A stretch of 64,000 nt of DNA from Streptomyces albogriseolus (GCA_014650475.1 BMVA01000002.1:655927-719926), one strand, 5' to 3'; counted from the first letter of the stretch, positions 24,945-36,308 are shown. Program-made: numbers and translations. Notes: generated from the letters alone by a model not told the origin.

Positions 24945-25751
24945 ATGCGCCAGTACTCCGCCGATCTGACCCCTCCGTGGAAGAAGCCGCAGTCCGTCCC
25001 CGAGGTGCCGGCCGAGCCGGGCCTCGTGGTGGAGGAGCCCGGCACCGGGTTCTGCGGCGCCGTGATCCGCTGCGAGGCCGGCACGGTGACCCTGGAGGAC
25101 CGCTTCGGCAAGCACCGGGTGTTCCCGCTGGAGCCGCGCGGGTTCCTGCTGGAGGGCCGCGTGGTCACGCTGGTCCGCCCCTCCGCCGGCCCGGCCCGCC
25201 CCACCCGCACGGCGTCCGGCTCGGTGGCCGTCCCCGGCGCACGGGCGCGCGTCGCCCGCGCGGGGCGCATCTACGTCGAGGGCCGGCACGACGCCGAGCT
25301 GGTCGAGAAGGTGTGGGGCGACGACCTGCGGATCGAGGGCGTGGTCGTGGAGTACCTGGAGGGCGTGGACGACCTCCCGTCGATCGTGGAGTCCTTCGCG
25401 CCCGGGCCCGACGCGCGGCTGGGGGTGCTGGTGGACCACCTGGTGCCGGGCACCAAGGAGTGGCGGATCGCGCAGGGGGTGACGAGCGAGCACGCGCTGG
25501 TGGTCGGGCACCCGTACATCGACATCTGGGAGGCCGTGAAGCCGGCGTCGGTCGGCATCGAGGCGTGGCCGCGGGTGCCGCGGGGGGTGGACTGGAAGAC
25601 GGGGGTGTGCCGGGCGCTGGGGTGGCGGGTCGCCCACACCGGTGAGGCGTGGAAGCGGATCCTGGACTCCGTGCACTCCTACAAGGATCTCGAGCCCCAG
25701 CTTCTGGGGCGGGTGGAGGAACTGATCGACTTCGTCACGGCGCCGTCGTGA
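24945..25751 (+). CDS. DUF3097 family protein
   Basis: The 268-residue protein starts MRQYSADLTPPWKKPQSVPE and contains GFCGAVIRCEAGTVTLEDRFG, RIYVEGRHDAELVEKVWGDDL and LGVLVDHLVPGTKEW. The second motif resembles a Toprim-like EGxxDAxLV segment. I recognise this as the actinobacterial DUF3097 family, whose role is not established; the Toprim-like motif suggests a nucleic-acid function. It follows the MBL gene on the same strand and is conserved beside hemW in actinomycetes. Confidence 0.85.
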   Translation: MRQYSADLTPPWKKPQSVPEVPAEPGLVVEEPGTGFCGAVIRCEAGTVTLEDRFGKHRVFPLEPRGFLLEGRVVTLVRPSAGPARPTRTASGSVAVPGARARVARAGRIYVEGRHDAELVEKVWGDDLRIEGVVVEYLEGVDDLPSIVESFAPGPDARLGVLVDHLVPGTKEWRIAQGVTSEHALVVGHPYIDIWEAVKPASVGIEAWPRVPRGVDWKTGVCRALGWRVAHTGEAWKRILDSVHSYKDLEPQLLGRVEELIDFVTAPS

Positions 25752-25766
25752 CAACCGGTTCTCGCC

Positions 25767-25898
25767 CGACCCCGGGGCTCCGCCCCGGACCCCGCTCCTC
25801 AAACGCCGGAGGGGCTGATGTCAGCCCGTCCGGCGTTTGAGGACGAGGCCCGCCGGGGCCGACAGGGGGGTCTGGGGGCGCAGCCCCCAGGGTCGGGA
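25767..25898 (+). repeat. Streptomyces intergenic palindromic element, copy 2
   Basis: It lies between the convergent DUF3097 and hemW genes and is the inverted counterpart of the element at 19694. The outer arms CCCGACCCCGGGGCTCCGCC and the GGGCGCAGCCCCCAGGGTCG end pair imperfectly. The inner arms CCTCAAACGCCGGAGGGGCT and AGCCCGTCCGGCGTTTGAGG pair almost fully. The large stem-loop probably works as a bidirectional terminator. Confidence 0.8.
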
Positions 25899-25932
25899 CG
25901 GGAAGGGGCGGCGGGGGCGAGGAGACGTCTGG

Positions 25933-27165
25933 TCAGTCGACCAGGTCCCGCACCACCGCGTCGGCCAGCAGCCGTCCCCGCAGGGTGAGGGCCGCGTGGC
26001 CCCTCTCGAAGGGCTCGGGACGGAGCAAGCCGTCCGACAGCGCACGGTCGGCAGCCGCCCGCCCCTCCTCCCGGAGGAGATCCAGCGGCACCCCGTCCCG
26101 AAGCCGAAGCTCCAGCAGGATCCGCTCGACCCGCCGGTCCTCCGAGGACAGCACCTCCCGCCCCGCCCCCGGCGACCGCCCCTCCGCCAGCGCCGCCGCA
26201 TACGCGCCCGGATGCTTGACGTTCCACCACCGCACCCCGCCCACGTGCGAGTGCGCCCCGGGCCCCGCGCCCCACCAGTCGGCACCGCGCCAGTACAGCT
26301 CGTTGTGCAGGCAGCGGCCGACCTCCGACGTGGCCCAGTTCGACACCTCGTACCAGTCGAAACCCGCCCCCGTCAGCATCTCCTCGGCGATCAGGTACCG
26401 GTCCGCGTGGACGTCGTCGTCCGTCATCGGCACCTCCCCCCGCCGGATCCGCCGGGCCAGCTGCGTGCCCTCCTCGACGATCAGCGCGTACGCGCTCACA
26501 TGGTCGGGCCCCGCACCGACCGCCGCCTCCAGGGACGCCCGCCAGTCGTCGTCCGACTCCCCCGGCGTGCCGTAGATCAGGTCGAGGTTGACGTGGTCGA
26601 AGCCGACCGCGCGGGCCTCGGTGACGCACGCCTCGGGCCGGCCGGGGGTGTGCGTGCGGTCGAGCACCTTCAGCACGTGCTGCCGGGCGCTCTGCATGCC
26701 GAAGGAGACGCGGTTGAAGCCGCCGGCCCGCAGCTCGGCGAGGTAGGCGGGGTCGACCGACTCGGGGTTCGCCTCCGTCGTGACCTCGGCGTCCGGCGCG
26801 AGCCCGAACTCCTCGCGGATCGCGCCGAGCATCCGCACCAGGTCGCCGGCGGCGAGCAGCGTGGGCGTGCCTCCGCCGACGAACACCGTGCGCACCGGCC
26901 GCGGGTCGTCGCCGAGCACCTTGCGGGCCAGCCGGATCTCGTCGACGAGGGTCTCGGCGTAGTTGTCGCGGGAGGCCAGCACGCCGCCGGTGCCGCGCAG
27001 CTCGGTCGCGGTGTAGGTGTTGAAGTCGCAGTAGCCGCAGCGGGTCGCGCAGTAGGGGACGTGCAGATAGAACCCGAGGGGGCGGTCGGCCGCCCCGGCG
27101 AGCGCGGACGCGGGCAGCGCGCCGTCGGCGGGGACGGGCTCGCCGTCGGGGAGTGCGGAAGGCAT
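25933..27165 (-). CDS. hemW: Radical SAM haem chaperone HemW
   Basis: HemW was long called an oxygen-independent coproporphyrinogen oxidase but acts as a haem-insertion chaperone. The 410-residue protein has the radical SAM cluster motif CATRCGYC with Cys39, Cys43 and Cys46. It also has the VFVGGGTPTLL glycine motif, TTEANPESV and the HemN C-terminal domain. It lacks the extra N-terminal extension of true HemN. An in-frame ATG at 27174 would add three residues. It is followed upstream in the same direction by the SpoIIE-type phosphatase gene with an 84-bp gap. Confidence 0.94.
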   Translation of the reverse strand: MPSALPDGEPVPADGALPASALAGAADRPLGFYLHVPYCATRCGYCDFNTYTATELRGTGGVLASRDNYAETLVDEIRLARKVLGDDPRPVRTVFVGGGTPTLLAAGDLVRMLGAIREEFGLAPDAEVTTEANPESVDPAYLAELRAGGFNRVSFGMQSARQHVLKVLDRTHTPGRPEACVTEARAVGFDHVNLDLIYGTPGESDDDWRASLEAAVGAGPDHVSAYALIVEEGTQLARRIRRGEVPMTDDDVHADRYLIAEEMLTGAGFDWYEVSNWATSEVGRCLHNELYWRGADWWGAGPGAHSHVGGVRWWNVKHPGAYAAALAEGRSPGAGREVLSSEDRRVERILLELRLRDGVPLDLLREEGRAAADRALSDGLLRPEPFERGHAALTLRGRLLADAVVRDLVD

Positions 27166-27249
27166 GTGCTCCATTGTCCCGCACCCGGGCCGTTCCCCTC
27201 CGCGCCGCCCGAGCCCCCTCACCGCGCTCCCCGCCGGCTCGGCGTCGCG

Positions 27250-29346
27250 TCACTCCGCCTGGAGCACCAGCAGGGCCATGTCGTCCGCCGGGGGCCGCGC
27301 CCCGAACTCGTGCACGAGCCGGGTGATCCGGTCCGCTATGGCCCCGGCCTCCATCCCGGCGCAGCCCGCCAGCGCCAGGGCCAGTCCGTCCCCGTCGTCG
27401 AACTGCCGCGACCCGGAGCGCCGCTCGGTGACCCCGTCGGTGACGCAGAGCAGGGTGTCGCCGGAGTACATCTCGAAGGTCTCGCTGGTGTACCCGGCGT
27501 CCTCGACGACCCCCAGCAGCGTCTGCGGCTGGGCGACGGCCCGCACCGCGCCCTCGGGGTCGAGGAGGAGCGGCAGGGGGTGGCCGGCGGAGGCGAGGGT
27601 GCAGCGGACGCCGCCCTCGAAGGGCACCAGTTCGCCGTAGAGGAGGGACAGGAAGCGGGTCTGCGGGCCGTCGCCGGGGGCGGTGGGCCGTGCTCCGGCC
27701 GCCACCAGCGCGCGGGCCGCCGCGTCCGCCGCCTCGGTGGCGTCGTCGAGGAGGAGCTGGTTGAGCCGGTCGAGGACGTCGGCGACCCGGTAGCCCTCGC
27801 GGGCGAGCAGCCGCAGCCAGGGGCGGACCAGGCCGATGACGACGGCCGCCTCGGGGCCCTTGCCCTGGACGTCGCCGACGGCGAAGCACCAGCGTCCGTG
27901 GCCGGCCGGGAAGAGGTCGTAGAAGTCGCCGCTGGGGCCGCCCTTGTCGCACGGTTCGTGGACGAGGGCGCTGCGCACGCCGGGGATCTCGGCGACGGCT
28001 CCCGGCAGCAGGCCGCGCTGGAGCACGGCGCTGATGGTGGCCTGGCGGGCGTACCGCCGGGCGGCCCCGATGGCGAGCGCGACCCGCCGGCCCAGGTCCT
28101 CCACGAGCCCGGTGATCTCGTCGGGGAAGCGGTCGATGCCGCCGCGCCCGATCACCAGCGTGCCGAGCGGGCGGCCCCCGGCGACGAGCCGGTACGCGAG
28201 CGCGGTCCCGGGCGGCGTGAGGGCGGGTCCCTCGGCCTCGCCGGGCGCCGGTCCGTCGGCGGCCTCCGCCGCCGGGCCGCCCGCGTGCCCGGGCGATTCC
28301 GGCGTGTGCGGGTCGCCGCCCCCCGCGGCAGTGGCCCGAGGCCACGGATACGGCACGGGTCCCGTGCCGAGCGGGTCGTCGGACTGCGGCGGCGGGCAGG
28401 CCTCCAGCGCCCGGCTCAGCTCCTCGACGAGGTGCTCGCCGGCGTGCCAGACGCGGGCGAGGCGGCCGCCCGCGCCGGGCCGGCCGCCGGGCGCGGTGGC
28501 CTCGTCCTCCAGCCAGACCGCGCACCAGTCGGCGAGCCGCGGCACGATGAGCTGGCCGGTGAGCGAGGCGACCAGGTCCTCGTCCAGCTGCCCGGCGAGC
28601 AGGTCGGACGCCTCGGCGAGGAAGGACAGCGCGCCCCGGCCCAGCCAGGCGCCGTCGCGTCCGGGGCGGCGGGCCAGCCAGTCGTCGCCGTAGGAGGCGG
28701 CACGCCAGGCGTCCCGGGGGCCCTCACGCGGGCCGTCGCGGGGTCCGGTGCGCCCGTGCGGGGCGAGGGGGTCGAGCGGGTCGGCGGCGAGGAGGGCGGC
28801 CGCGTGCAGGTCCCGCGCCGGGGCGCGCTCCCCGGCGTACGCGGCGGGCGGGTCGGCGGGCGTCTCCTCGCGCGTCGGCAGCCGCGCCCACACCGTCTTG
28901 CTGCCGGCGCGGTAGGTGACGCCCCAGGACTCGGCGAGCGCGGCGACCATGCGCAGGCCGCGCCCGTACTCCGGGGTGCCGTGCGCCGGCCCCTCCGCCG
29001 TGTCGTCGCGCGGCGGGCGGGAAGGGTGCCGGTCGGCGACCTCGACGACGAGCGCGCCGGTGTCCTCCTCCAGCCGGCAGGTCAGACACACCTCGGTGCC
29101 GGCGTGCACGACAGCGTTGGTGACCAGCTCGCTGGCGACCAGGGCGGCGTCGTCGCCGACGCGGCCGGTGAGGAGGTCGGCGCCGTCCGCCGTGGACTGC
29201 GCCCACTCCGCCAGCGCCTTGCGCAGCAGCGCGCGTGCGGAGCCCGGCGCGAGGGGACTTCCGGACAGCGTCGCCTCCACCCGCGTGCTCCCCCGCGTGT
29301 CGGAGGCGCACGAGGTGGTCTCCCGTTGGGTCGGAATGGCCCGCAT
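27250..29346 (-). CDS. HATPase–GAF-like–SpoIIE (PP2C) regulatory fusion
   Basis: The 698-residue protein joins an RsbW-like anti-sigma kinase domain with a phosphatase. Residues 25-155 hold the HATPase N-box ASELVTNAVVHA (71-82), G1 VEVADRHP and G2 GRGLRMV. A variable middle region (about 215-440) contains a likely GAF sensor segment. The C-terminal PP2C/SpoIIE domain has SGDFYDLF, FAVGDVQGKGPEAA, LASAGHPLPLLL, CVTDGVTERRS and PADDMALLVLQ, with the metal Asp residues all present. GGGGAG six bases before the ATG at 29346 supports this start. Such fusions tune anti-anti-sigma phosphorylation in Streptomyces stress and sporulation; the target is unknown. Confidence 0.9.
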   Translation of the reverse strand: MRAIPTQRETTSCASDTRGSTRVEATLSGSPLAPGSARALLRKALAEWAQSTADGADLLTGRVGDDAALVASELVTNAVVHAGTEVCLTCRLEEDTGALVVEVADRHPSRPPRDDTAEGPAHGTPEYGRGLRMVAALAESWGVTYRAGSKTVWARLPTREETPADPPAAYAGERAPARDLHAAALLAADPLDPLAPHGRTGPRDGPREGPRDAWRAASYGDDWLARRPGRDGAWLGRGALSFLAEASDLLAGQLDEDLVASLTGQLIVPRLADWCAVWLEDEATAPGGRPGAGGRLARVWHAGEHLVEELSRALEACPPPQSDDPLGTGPVPYPWPRATAAGGGDPHTPESPGHAGGPAAEAADGPAPGEAEGPALTPPGTALAYRLVAGGRPLGTLVIGRGGIDRFPDEITGLVEDLGRRVALAIGAARRYARQATISAVLQRGLLPGAVAEIPGVRSALVHEPCDKGGPSGDFYDLFPAGHGRWCFAVGDVQGKGPEAAVVIGLVRPWLRLLAREGYRVADVLDRLNQLLLDDATEAADAAARALVAAGARPTAPGDGPQTRFLSLLYGELVPFEGGVRCTLASAGHPLPLLLDPEGAVRAVAQPQTLLGVVEDAGYTSETFEMYSGDTLLCVTDGVTERRSGSRQFDDGDGLALALAGCAGMEAGAIADRITRLVHEFGARPPADDMALLVLQAE

Positions 29347-29532
29347 GGGCAGCTCCCCGGGCAGTTCGTACGAAGAGAACTCGATCGCTTGCCGACAGGG
29401 TGACAGAACGGACCCGCCCATAAGCGTGGAGTCACGAAAGTGGATCGCTTGTCGGGGGAACGGCCCTACGGTTTTGGTCAAGAACGACGCCGCGGCCGCT
29501 CGTTCTCGGTCATCGCCGAACGCGAAGGGTCA

Positions 29533-29556
29533 GGCCCGCGCAGCACGGCGCGGGCC
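29533..29556 (-). terminator. Hairpin terminator after the quinone-oxidoreductase-like gene
   Basis: A perfect 9-bp stem GGCCCGCGC/GCGCGGGCC with a 6-base loop lies 14 bp downstream of the stop at 29571. Confidence 0.65.
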
Positions 29557-29570
29557 CGGCCGGAAGGGCC

Positions 29571-30512
29571 TCAGGAGAAGTCGAGGACCAGGCGCCCGCG
29601 CAGACCGCCGGCCTCGAGCAGCCGGTGCGCCTCGGCCGCGTCGGAGGCGGGCAGGACCTTGGCGACGCGCAGGGACAGCACGCCCTGCTCGGCCTGGAGC
29701 CGCAGGGTGTCCAGCAGGGCGGTGTCGGCGCGGACGCTCGCCACGAAGACCGGGGTCACCGTGACGCCGCGCTCGGCGGGGCCCTGCCAGCCGCGCAGCG
29801 CGACGAAGGCGCCGCCGTCCGCGACCGCGGGGACGGCCTCCTCGCGCTGGTCGGAGCCGTCCACCAGACCGGGCACGCCGGCGGGCGCCGGCTCGCGGAT
29901 GCGGGCGGCGACGTCCGTGCCCCGGTCGACGACGTGGTCGGCGCCGAAGCCGCGCACCAGGTCGCGGTCGTGCGGCGCGGCGTCCGCGACGACGGTCAGG
30001 CCGTCGGCCTTCGCGAGTTCGACCGTGTATCCGCCGACGGCGCCCGCCGCGCCGGTCACGGCGACGGTCGCGCCCTTGGGCAGCGCGAGGGTGTCGAGGG
30101 CCAGCCGGGCGGTGGCGGCGTTCATCAGGAGAGTGGCGGCCTCGGCGTGGTCCGTCCCGGCGGGCGCGGGGACGACGGACTCCGCGGGCACGACGATGTG
30201 TTCGGCGTAGGCGCCACGCAGACCGGTGGGGATCACGAGGGCGACGACCCGTTGCCCCACGGCCAGCCGACCGTCGGCGCCGGGGCCGAGCTGGTCGATC
30301 ACGCCGGCCGCGTCCATGCCGGGCACGTACGGCGGCGGGACGTCCGTCGTCCGGGCGGCGTAGACGCCGGTGCGGAGCATGGCGTCGGTGGGGTTCACGG
30401 CCGCGGCGTGCACCCGGATGCGGACCTCGCCGGGTCCGGCCTCGGGGGTGGGGAGGTCCACTTCCCGCAGGACGTCGGGACCGCCGTAGGTGGTTAACGC
30501 GATTGCCTTCAT
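29571..30512 (-). CDS. NADPH:quinone oxidoreductase-like MDR protein
   Basis: The 313-residue protein is a zinc-free medium-chain dehydrogenase/reductase: MKAIALTTYGGPDVLREVDL at the start, VHAAAVNPTDAMLRTG, VPGMDAAGVIDQLG, and the nucleotide-binding motif VTGAAGAVGGYTVELAKADG. The structural and catalytic zinc cysteines of alcohol dehydrogenases are absent. It would reduce quinones or enones with NADPH. There is no clear Shine-Dalgarno before the ATG. It lies 104 bp downstream of the acyl-CoA ligase gene in the same direction and could be read through from it. Confidence 0.9.
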   Translation of the reverse strand: MKAIALTTYGGPDVLREVDLPTPEAGPGEVRIRVHAAAVNPTDAMLRTGVYAARTTDVPPPYVPGMDAAGVIDQLGPGADGRLAVGQRVVALVIPTGLRGAYAEHIVVPAESVVPAPAGTDHAEAATLLMNAATARLALDTLALPKGATVAVTGAAGAVGGYTVELAKADGLTVVADAAPHDRDLVRGFGADHVVDRGTDVAARIREPAPAGVPGLVDGSDQREEAVPAVADGGAFVALRGWQGPAERGVTVTPVFVASVRADTALLDTLRLQAEQGVLSLRVAKVLPASDAAEAHRLLEAGGLRGRLVLDFS

Positions 30513-30616
30513 GGCGAGAGGCAACCGCGCCGGCCCCGGAACGATTCCCGGGACCGGCGTCAGGAAGCGGAGGATCGGCGTCGGCCGGGAGAGCGCGTCC
30601 CCCGGCCGACGGGGCG

Positions 30617-32491
<1,875 letters not shown>

Positions 32492-32556
32492 GACATCCTC
32501 CGGGGCCCGCGACGGTGCGGCTGGCTCAGTGCGGCTGGGGTTTCCTCGCGGCGTTG

Positions 32557-32574
32557 TTTAACTCGCGAGTAACT
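32557..32574. promoter_or_regulatory. Palindromic operator upstream of the acyl-CoA ligase
   Basis: The core ACTCGCGAGT is a perfect 10-bp palindrome, and the pairing extends to TTACTCGCGAGT(T)A with one mismatch. It lies 70 bp upstream of the GTG in an AT-richer patch. The form fits a TetR-type fatty-acid regulator, which I infer from the gene it precedes. Confidence 0.5.
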
Positions 32575-32664
32575 ATCGAGCACGGACAGAGTAAGGGTCG
32601 ACCGGCCACCGCGTAAGGGGCCACGGCCTGTAACTTCACACAAACAGCCATGTGAGGAACGCGC

Positions 32665-32696
32665 GGGGCCCGCCGCACGCACGCGCGACGGGCCCC
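32665..32696 (-). terminator. lepA terminator
   Basis: Arms GGGGCCCG and CGGGCCCC pair over eight bases, 41 bp downstream of the lepA stop, with a GC-rich partly paired loop. Confidence 0.6.
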
Positions 32697-32736
32697 GATT
32701 CGCCCGGATTGCGGAGTGACCCCCGGTAACCCGCGG

Positions 32737-34605
32737 CTACTTCTTGGTCTTGCCGGATCCCGCGCTCTCGTCGCTGGAGAGGACGGCGATGAAGGCCTCC
32801 TGGGGAACCTCCACGGAACCCACCATCTTCATCCGCTTCTTGCCTTCCTTCTGCTTCTCCAGCAGCTTCCGCTTACGGGAGATGTCACCGCCGTAGCACT
32901 TGGCGAGGACGTCCTTGCGGATGGCGCGGATGGTCTCGCGGGCGATGACGCGGGAGCCGATGGCCGCCTGCACGGGCACCTCGAACGCCTGCCGCGGGAT
33001 CAGCTCCTTCAGCTTGGCGACGAGCCGCACGCCGTACGCGTACGCCTGGTCCTTGTGGGTGATCGCGGAGAACGCGTCCACCTTGTCGCCGTGCAGCAGG
33101 ATGTCCACCTTGACCAGGCTGGACGTCTGCTCGCCCGTGGGCTCGTAGTCGAGGGAGGCGTAGCCGCGGGTCTTGGACTTCAGCTGGTCGAAGAAGTCGA
33201 AGACGATCTCGGCGAGCGGCAGGGTGTAGCGGATCTCCACCCGGTCCTCGGAGAGGTAGTCCATGCCGAGCAGAACGCCGCGCCGGTTCTGGCACAGCTC
33301 CATGATCGAGCCGATGAACTCGCTGGGCGCGAGGATCGTGGCCCGCACGACCGGCTCGTAGACCTCGTCGATCTTGCCCTCGGGGAACTCGCTCGGGTTC
33401 GTGACGGTGTGCTCGCTGCCGTCCTCCATGAGCACGCGGTAGACCACGTTCGGCGCGGTGGCGATCAGGTCGAGCCCGAACTCGCGCTCCAGCCGCTCGC
33501 GGATCACGTCCAGGTGCAGCAGGCCGAGGAAGCCGACGCGGAAACCGAAGCCGAGGGCGGCGGAGGTCTCCGGCTCGTACACCAGGGCGGCGTCGTTGAG
33601 CTGGAGCTTGTCCAGGGCCTCGCGCAGCTCCGGGTAGTCCGAGCCGTCCAGCGGGTACAGCCCGGAGAACACCATCGGCTTGGGGTCCTTGTAGCCGCCG
33701 AGGGCCTCCGTGGCGCCCTTGGACTGGCTGGTGACGGTGTCACCGACCTTCGACTGGCGGACGTCCTTCACACCCGTGATCAGATAGCCCACCTCGCCGA
33801 CGCCGAGGCCGTCCGCGGCCAGCATCTCCGGCGAGTTGGTGCCGATCTCCAGCAGCTCGTGGGTGGCGCCGGTGGACATCATCCTGATGCGCTCACGCTT
33901 GTTGAGCTGCCCGTCGATGACCCGGACGTACGTCACGACACCGCGGTAGGAGTCGTAGACCGAGTCGAAGATCATCGCGCGGGCGGGGGCGTCCGCGACG
34001 CCGACCGGCGCCGGGATGTCGGCGACCACGCGGTCCAGCAGCGCCTCGACGCCGAGACCGGTCTTCGCGGACACCTTCAGCACGTCGTCGGGGTCGCAGC
34101 CGACCAGGTTCGCCAGCTCCTCGGCGAACTTCTCCGGCTGCGCGGCCGGCAGGTCGATCTTGTTCAGCACCGGGATGATCGTCAGGTCGTTCTCCATCGC
34201 CAGGTAGAGGTTGGCGAGGGTCTGCGCCTCGATGCCCTGGGCGGCGTCGACCAGGAGGATGGTCCCCTCGCAGGCGGCGAGCGACCGGGAGACCTCGTAG
34301 GTGAAGTCGACGTGTCCCGGGGTGTCGATCATGTTGAGGATGTGCGTCTTGCTCTTGTCGTGGGTCGGGGCCCACGGCAGACGCACGGCCTGGGACTTGA
34401 TCGTGATGCCGCGCTCGCGCTCGATGTCCATGCGGTCGAGGTACTGAGCGCGCATCTGCCGCTGCTCGACCACACCGGTCAGCTGGAGCATCCGGTCGGC
34501 GAGCGTGGACTTGCCGTGGTCGATGTGCGCGATGATGCAGAAATTGCGGATCAGCGCCGGGGCGGTACGGCTCGGCTCGGGCACATGGCTAGGGATCGCG
34601 GGCAC
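32737..34605 (-). CDS. lepA: Elongation factor 4 (LepA)
   Basis: LepA is a ribosomal GTPase that acts on stalled or initiating ribosomes. The 622-residue protein has G1 AHIDHGKST at about residues 26-34, the [12 protein letters not shown] switch, [16 protein letters not shown] and the LepA-specific C-terminal domain ([44 protein letters not shown]). I place the start at the GTG at 34605 (protein [12 protein letters not shown]), with AGGA six bases upstream. It is divergent from rpsT, the classical arrangement. Confidence 0.97.
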   Translation of the reverse strand: MPAIPSHVPEPSRTAPALIRNFCIIAHIDHGKSTLADRMLQLTGVVEQRQMRAQYLDRMDIERERGITIKSQAVRLPWAPTHDKSKTHILNMIDTPGHVDFTYEVSRSLAACEGTILLVDAAQGIEAQTLANLYLAMENDLTIIPVLNKIDLPAAQPEKFAEELANLVGCDPDDVLKVSAKTGLGVEALLDRVVADIPAPVGVADAPARAMIFDSVYDSYRGVVTYVRVIDGQLNKRERIRMMSTGATHELLEIGTNSPEMLAADGLGVGEVGYLITGVKDVRQSKVGDTVTSQSKGATEALGGYKDPKPMVFSGLYPLDGSDYPELREALDKLQLNDAALVYEPETSAALGFGFRVGFLGLLHLDVIRERLEREFGLDLIATAPNVVYRVLMEDGSEHTVTNPSEFPEGKIDEVYEPVVRATILAPSEFIGSIMELCQNRRGVLLGMDYLSEDRVEIRYTLPLAEIVFDFFDQLKSKTRGYASLDYEPTGEQTSSLVKVDILLHGDKVDAFSAITHKDQAYAYGVRLVAKLKELIPRQAFEVPVQAAIGSRVIARETIRAIRKDVLAKCYGGDISRKRKLLEKQKEGKKRMKMVGSVEVPQEAFIAVLSSDESAGSGKTKK

Positions 34606-34716
34606 GCAGGGTCCTGATTCTTGAGGCGTCCGCATACGTGTGCTTGTCCGTCTGCGGTCTCGGGTCGGATCGATACGTAGCTTCCATGGTCCCACGGGCG
34701 GCGACCGGGGACGGGT

Positions 34717-34746
34717 TTGGGCCACGGAATGGCCCGCTGGTAGTGT
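34717..34746 (+). promoter_or_regulatory. rpsT: Possible rpsT promoter
   Basis: TTGGGC and TAGTGT are 18 bp apart on the plus strand, which fits an HrdB-type promoter, and lie about 110 bp upstream of the rpsT start inside the lepA/rpsT divergent region. The hexamers are weak matches. Confidence 0.4.
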
Positions 34747-34856
34747 GGGGGGCTGTGTCTCATGCCCTCTCAGCGCGAGGCACACCCCAAGAAATCACCC
34801 GGTGCGAAACCGTGCGTCCGCGTACGGCCCGTGCCAGAACCTGTAGAGGCTCATTC

Positions 34857-35123
34857 GTGGCGAACATCAAGTCCCAGATCAAGCGGAACAAGACCAACGA
34901 GAAGGCCCGGCTGCGCAACAAGGCCGTCAAGTCCTCTCTGAAGACCGCGATCCGCAAGGCCCGCGAGGCCGCCGCCGCGGGTGACGCCGAGAAGGCCACC
35001 GAGTACCAGCGCGCCGCTGCGCGCCAGCTCGACAAGGCCGTCTCGAAGGGCGTCATCCACAAGAACCAGGCCGCCAACAAGAAGTCGGCGCTGGCTCGCA
35101 AGGTCGCGGCCGTCAAGGGCTGA
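34857..35123 (+). CDS. rpsT: 30S ribosomal protein S20
   Basis: S20 binds 16S rRNA in the 30S body. The 88-residue, highly basic protein reads [20 protein letters not shown] at the start and [19 protein letters not shown] near the end, both diagnostic. The start is GTG at 34857, with GAGG seven bases upstream. A hairpin for termination lies at 35260 before the convergent holA. Confidence 0.99.
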   Translation: MANIKSQIKRNKTNEKARLRNKAVKSSLKTAIRKAREAAAAGDAEKATEYQRAAARQLDKAVSKGVIHKNQAANKKSALARKVAAVKG

Positions 35124-35259
35124 ACCCCCTGATCTGACCGTCGGCGGGACCCGGGCGGGCCCTCTCTCATCCGCCCCCGGCCGACACCCCCGAGCTCGTA
35201 CGCGGCCTGCGTTCGCCACGCGGGTACGGGCTCGACAGCTTCATCCGGAGGCCTCGTCC

Positions 35260-35280
35260 CCCGCCCTTCCCCAGGGCGGG
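35260..35280. terminator. Hairpin between rpsT and holA
   Basis: CCCGCCC/GGGCGGG with a 7-base loop lies between these convergent genes. A second imperfect repeat, GAGCTCGTACGCG with CGCGGGTACGGGCTC, lies nearer to rpsT (about 35190-35232). Confidence 0.5.
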
Positions 35281-35318
35281 AGGCGGGGCCTTCGGCATGC
35301 GGCGCCTCTGTCCGGCGG

Positions 35319-36308
35319 TTACCCCCGGCCGCGGGAGCGGGCCGCACGGGCGATGGTGACGACCGCCTTCTCCAGGGCGTACTCCGGGTCGTCCCCGCCG
35401 CCCTTCACGCCCGCGTCCGCCTCGGCGACCGCGCGCAGCGCCACGGCCACCCCGTCCGGGGTCCAGCCGCGCATCTGCTGGCGCACGCGGTCGATCTTCC
35501 ACGGCGGCATGCCCAGCTCGCGCGCCAGGTCGGCGGGCCGGCCGCCGCGCGCCGAGGACAGCTTGCCGATGGCCCGCACGCCCTGTGCCAGCGCGCTGGT
35601 GATCAGCACCGGGGCCACGCCCGTCGACAGCGACCAGCGCAGCGCCTCCAGGGCCTCGGCCGTGCGTCCCTCGACCGCGCGGTCGGCGACCGTGAAGCTC
35701 GACGCCTCGGCCCGGCCGGTGTAGTAGCGGCCGACGACCGCCTCGTCGATGGTGCCCTCGACGTCCGCGACCAGCTGCGTCACCGCGGAGGCCAGCTCAC
35801 GCAGATCGCTGCCGATGGCGTCCACGAGCGCCTGGCACGCCTCGGGCGTCGCCGAACGCCCCGCCGTCCGGAACTCGCTGCGCACGAACGCCAGCCGGTC
35901 CGCCGGCTTGGTCATCTTCGGGCAGGCCACCTCCCGCGCGCCCGCCTTGCGCGCCGCGTCCAGCAGGCCCTTGCCCTTCGCGCCGCCCGCGTGCAGCAGC
36001 ACGAGGGTGATCTCCTCGGCGGGCGACGACAGGTACGTCTTGACGTCCTTGACCGTGTCGGCCGACAGGTCCTGGGCGTCGCGCACGACGACGACCTTGC
36101 GCTCGGCGAACAGCGAGGGGCTGACCAGCTCGGCGAGGGTGCCCGGCTGGAGCTGGTCCGGGGTCAGGTCGCGTACGTCCGTGTCGGCGTCGGCGGCCTT
36201 CGCCGCGGCCACCACCTCCCGCACGGCGCGGTCGAGCAGCAGCTCCTCCGGGCCCACGGCGAGCGTCACGGGGGCGAGGGGGTCGTCGGATGCGTTCTTC
36301 CTGGCCAT
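35319..36308 (-). CDS. holA: DNA polymerase III subunit delta
   Basis: HolA opens the beta clamp as part of the clamp loader. The 329-residue protein matches actinobacterial delta: GPEELLLDRAVREVVAAAK at the start (AAA-type lid region), LVSPSLFAERKVVVVRDAQDL, LVLLHAGGAKGKGLLDAARKAGA, a DLRELASAVTQL helix and the C-terminal collar GMPPWKIDRVRQQMRGW. Sequence identity within this family is low, but the order of motifs is clear. The ATG at 36308 is preferred over a longer frame. It converges with rpsT, its common neighbour. Confidence 0.93.
   Translation of the reverse strand: MARKNASDDPLAPVTLAVGPEELLLDRAVREVVAAAKAADADTDVRDLTPDQLQPGTLAELVSPSLFAERKVVVVRDAQDLSADTVKDVKTYLSSPAEEITLVLLHAGGAKGKGLLDAARKAGAREVACPKMTKPADRLAFVRSEFRTAGRSATPEACQALVDAIGSDLRELASAVTQLVADVEGTIDEAVVGRYYTGRAEASSFTVADRAVEGRTAEALEALRWSLSTGVAPVLITSALAQGVRAIGKLSSARGGRPADLARELGMPPWKIDRVRQQMRGWTPDGVAVALRAVAEADAGVKGGGDDPEYALEKAVVTIARAARSRGRG

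Noticed and set aside
25837-29403. A 1188-codon open frame on the plus strand
   Set aside because: It lies opposite hemW and the SpoIIE-type gene, has compositional bias of an antisense frame and no protein motif.
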